A DNA stretch of 64,000 nt from assembly GCA_019009955.1 (NCBI GenBank), contig CM032230.1, forward strand, positions 186,001 to 250,000, written 5' to 3'. Source of the DNA: Riptortus pedestris. Its lineage: Eukaryota > Arthropoda > Insecta > Hemiptera > Alydidae. The translations under genes and the position numbers were made by a program. Below the pieces are notes generated by a model. It was not told the DNA's origin, made no database searches, and worked only from the letters and a program-made list of their open reading frames with translations. Within the stretch, counting starts at the first letter, position 1. Every line of letters starts with the position of its first letter. This document shows positions 60,869 through 64,000 of the stretch, one piece after another.

Positions 60869-63175
60869 TTGTTTCTTTCGAGTACGTTTGTTTGTTTGTT
60901 ACCTTTTCACGCATAAACGACTGAACCGAATTTTATGAAAAGTGGTATGTACATTAAGTACTACTAACCCAACTTATACTTGGCTAATATTGATAATAAG
61001 CTATACCAACATTTATAGGGACGGGCAGGATTGGGGTAAGGGAGGCCTCAAATTAAAAATAGCTATATTTGGTTTCCTATTGGCTTTTCGGCAAAAATCA
61101 CATGAAAAAATGTTGTTTATTTTGTTATTTAGAGTAACCTTTGTTGTATTCACTTTTGTCGTATAACAAAGTATAAACGAATTATACACTAAAAACTAAA
61201 GCGGGAGCCGACAATTTTATTGGGCACTAACGATTGAACCGAACTTAACAAAACTGATATGTGAATTAGCATAAATTCTTCCATGATTATAAGCTATATT
61301 AAATAAATAAATAAAAGAGTGGGGGTTATAAGGTAGGCGTGAAATAAAAATTCAGTAATGAATTATTAACATACAAATCAGTGGAATGAAGTAATCACGG
61401 GATATACGCAAAGACTATAGCGGAGTCATTAATTTTATTAGTGCTTATTGTTTTTAATAAATGCGCGTTATGACAAAAGATGTTATGTTTTAGTCTTATA
61501 TGATAGTTGTAAGGATGATTCCGATTAGTGAGCTTATAAATCTCCGTCGCCTCCTCATTTATTTAGTTTTCTTATAAAATAACCTTGATATTTATTTCCA
61601 ATATAAATGTAACTCATCTAGCGTTTTGAATATAAAGGAAATTATTTTTATGATACCACTATTATTTAGTTCCATCAGGTATTTAAATTATTAAAATAAT
61701 ATTCTGAATCAATAATCTAAGGGAAACAATGATGATAACGCTCATGCGAGAGTGGAAATTGACGGGATGCAACTGTAAACGAGATATACACTAAAAACTA
61801 AAACGGAAGTGAACAATTTTATTTGGCACAAAAGACTCAACCGAACAAAATGAAACTCGGTATGTGTATTAGTAGTAACTGTGACAAAATGTCTAGGCAG
61901 CAGCAGGAGTGGGGGTTGCAAGTGAGGCCTGAAATAAAAATAGCGATATTTCGTTTCCTTTCGGTTTTTCTGCAGATATGCACTTGACAAAAGTTGTTTA
62001 CTTTGTAATTTAGAGTAACTTTTGTTAAATTCACTTTTGTCATATAACAAAGTACACAAAAGTAGTATAAACTAAAAACTAAAGCGAGAGCGAACAATTT
62101 TATTGGGCACTAACGATATGAATTAGCATTAATTCTTCCGTGATTATAAGCTATATTGAAATTTTTAGATTGGTACGGGAGTGGGGTTACAAGGGAAGCC
62201 TGAAATATAAATACGCCATATTTCATTTTCTATTTGTTTTAAGGCAAACGTGTATATAAAAAAAGTTGTTTACTTTGTTATTTAGAATAACTTTTGTTTT
62301 ATACATTTTATCGGTAACAATGTATGAAACAATTAAGGGAAATCTCCTAAAAAAACTATAGGTATTTAAGTAATGCAATGTTCATTAAACTCAAGCGGGA
62401 ACGGAAGTTGTCCTAGGCTAACACGGTTAATTGTATTAACTAATTTCCTGTGAAACGTATTTTTTTTCTACTCGCATTAACTATTATGCATATGTTCTTC
62501 TCGAATTGGTTTTCTACAGGAAATATGTACATTTAATTTACTTGAATTTAATTATAATGAATGCAATCCATGATTATTCAAGGAGTATCAAACAGTGGAT
62601 AGCGATTGATTAGGGACTAATTTTCATTTATTCTTCTAAACTAAAATTTCTATACTATAAGTAACCTACCTGACTCACACGGAAAAACCATTATCCCAGA
62701 CGGGAAGTGTAGTTGTACACATTGTAGCCTTGCCAAATAAAAAATAGCATGGCGTTAAGACTCTAATGATTCCCGAACATACATAAATTAAAAGGATGGC
62801 CGCTGAGGAGGTGGACTCAGTTATTTTTGGTATTTATCAACTCTGCTCCGTTAATATATATTATACGTTACTGAACATATTATACACTATTATGAATATA
62901 CAGATTACATACCAGACACACATAAGAGGATGTTTAAATAGCTGCATGGTTGTCCTTTGGGCCGCTTTTGGGCAAAGCAACTTTTATTCACAAATGGTTA
63001 GGGATAGAGAATATTATCCATTATTGTTAATTATATGGTTGATGGTTTTTTTTGAAATAACATAGACACACAGGAGCCGGAAATATATATAAATTTAGGG
63101 GATAGTCAAGCCTTATACTGCAAATACATTTATTATTAAAATATCCCCAGCAACGCCGGGTACCTTAGCTACTCA
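60869..63175 (+). mobile_element. Degenerate Helitron-like monomers ending in a 3' hairpin
   Basis: Repeats of TTTAGAGTAACTTTTGTTAT-like, CTAACGATTGAACCGAACTT-like and GTGGGGTTACAAGGGAAGCC-like blocks at 61020, 61200, 61330, 61910 and 62170. The end near 63150 has GCAACGCCGGGTACCTTAGC then TACT instead of CTAGT. Open stretches at 61742-62097 and 62796-63065 have no motif. Confidence 0.6.
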
Positions 63176-64000
63176 TTAATAAAAATATAACATGCAAAAT
63201 CACAGTGAGAACCAATAAGTATAGCCCAAGATGTTAGAAAGCTTCTCTTTCTATTCATAAATTATATTTGTATGTAGCTTTAGTAACAATTGGGCTGGTG
63301 TAAATCCCAAGTTGTGTGACTTTTCTTCCAAAAGAAGTCACCTCACAAACCCCCCCCCCCTTACATGTATTAAAATGTTCGTGTCTTGGTTTCTCATCAA
63401 ACTCTCGTCTAGTTTAATCATCAAATCCAGATAAGTACGGATACTTTTTTAAGCATTCTCAAGTTTCATTAGCAATGACGCCTTCATTGTTTTACCATTG
63501 ATTCCATTATCGAAAGTCAATGGTATAACCATACTCATAAAAAAGTGTGAGTAATTGAATAGTCTGGTCATGTGGGAGAAATTGCCGGAGCCTCTTGTGG
63601 CGGTTGAAATGAAAGGCTTGTGATAAGAGTGGATTTATGGCCATTCCAGTCTTGCCAATTAATACTTGAGCCTTCTTTGTCCACTTAACTCTATTTTGAT
63701 TCATTCCTTGCCAGTTTCCTAGAGAGTCCTTCCCCAAATGTTCATTAGTTTTTTTTTTCTTTTTTTTTTCTAAATATTGATACTTCCGTTCTAGGATTAA
63801 TTTTAAAATCCATAGGTTTTTCTATTCTCATCCTTGTTGCCAGACGTGTCTTTCTATTAAGTACCTTAATTTTAGAAAACGTAGTCAGAACTTAGAAACG
63901 AAACTTAGAAAAGAAGTAATGAGTTACACTGGTAACACCTGTCATACGTCATTAAAAACATATATAGTAATTACTAATTACTACCAAGTACATCTTGGAG
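63176..64000. other. Unassigned; one open stretch of unknown origin
   Basis: A minus-strand stretch at 63507-63737 (76 codons) reads like protein (KWTKKAQVLIGKTGMAINPL, HFNRHKRLRQFLPHDQT), with an A-rich run at 63750-63768 upstream. I do not recognise a family. Nothing else was seen. Confidence 0.4.

Overview
This is a repeat-dominated window from an animal nuclear genome, almost certainly an arthropod and probably an insect. The evidence is the mix of mobile elements (R1-clade, Jockey-like and other non-LTR elements, Ty3/gypsy, copia, mariner, a piggyBac-like element, Helitron-like elements and a tRNA-derived SINE), the AT-rich unique DNA and the metazoan-type splice sites. I see no bacterial operon, rRNA, CRISPR array or intact viral genome. 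The order of insect cannot be fixed from this sequence; Hemiptera is only a guess.

Layout. 1-2.9 kb: a minus-strand R1-clade RT fragment and a decayed plus-strand Ty3/gypsy pol. 2.90-3.04 kb: a minus-strand host exon encoding a signal peptide. 3.6-5 kb: a dispersed TIR-like repeat (called RepA here) and a copia RNase H fragment. 5.08-7.22 kb: a TTAA-flanked piggyBac-like element carrying a palindromic GC-rich satellite and a LINE tail. 7.2-12.1 kb: a frameshifted LINE, an R1 fragment and a LINE 3' relic. 13.1-22.5 kb: three long tandem arrays (37 bp, GA, 56/40 bp). 22.5-31.2 kb: RepA, a gypsy integrase hairpin, a 30-bp array, several LINE fragments and a Helitron-like element. 31.2-39.1 kb: a Ty3/gypsy gag-pol relic interrupted by an almost intact Jockey-like element. 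39.1-41.2 kb: a possible spliced non-coding transcript and a SINE with target-site duplication. 41.2-46.5 kb: an 18-bp array, an R1 gag/EN/RT relic, a 16-bp array, Helitron-like copies and a transposase tail. 48.6-55.4 kb: 28/29-bp and 88-bp arrays. 55.4-64 kb: an isolated 45-nt splice-bounded exon, a deleted mariner, and a head-to-tail series of Helitron-like copies joined by (TA)n tracts.

Function. Only three places look like host gene material: the signal-peptide exon at 2903-3035, the 45-nt hydrophobic exon at 56329-56373, and the candidate spliced exons around 39176 and 39645-39832. They are not shown to belong to one gene. The Jockey-like element is the best preserved coding unit: gag and pol share a TAATG stop/start overlap and the RT keeps its YADD, but one frameshift breaks the 3' end of pol. 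Everything else is broken.

Most interesting: the splice-bounded secretory exons, the Jockey TAATG junction, a 16-bp minisatellite that seems to have grown out of a Helitron internal motif, the piggyBac-like element whose left end runs into a palindromic satellite, and the Helitron/(TA)n/mariner cluster. No claim here was checked against a database.
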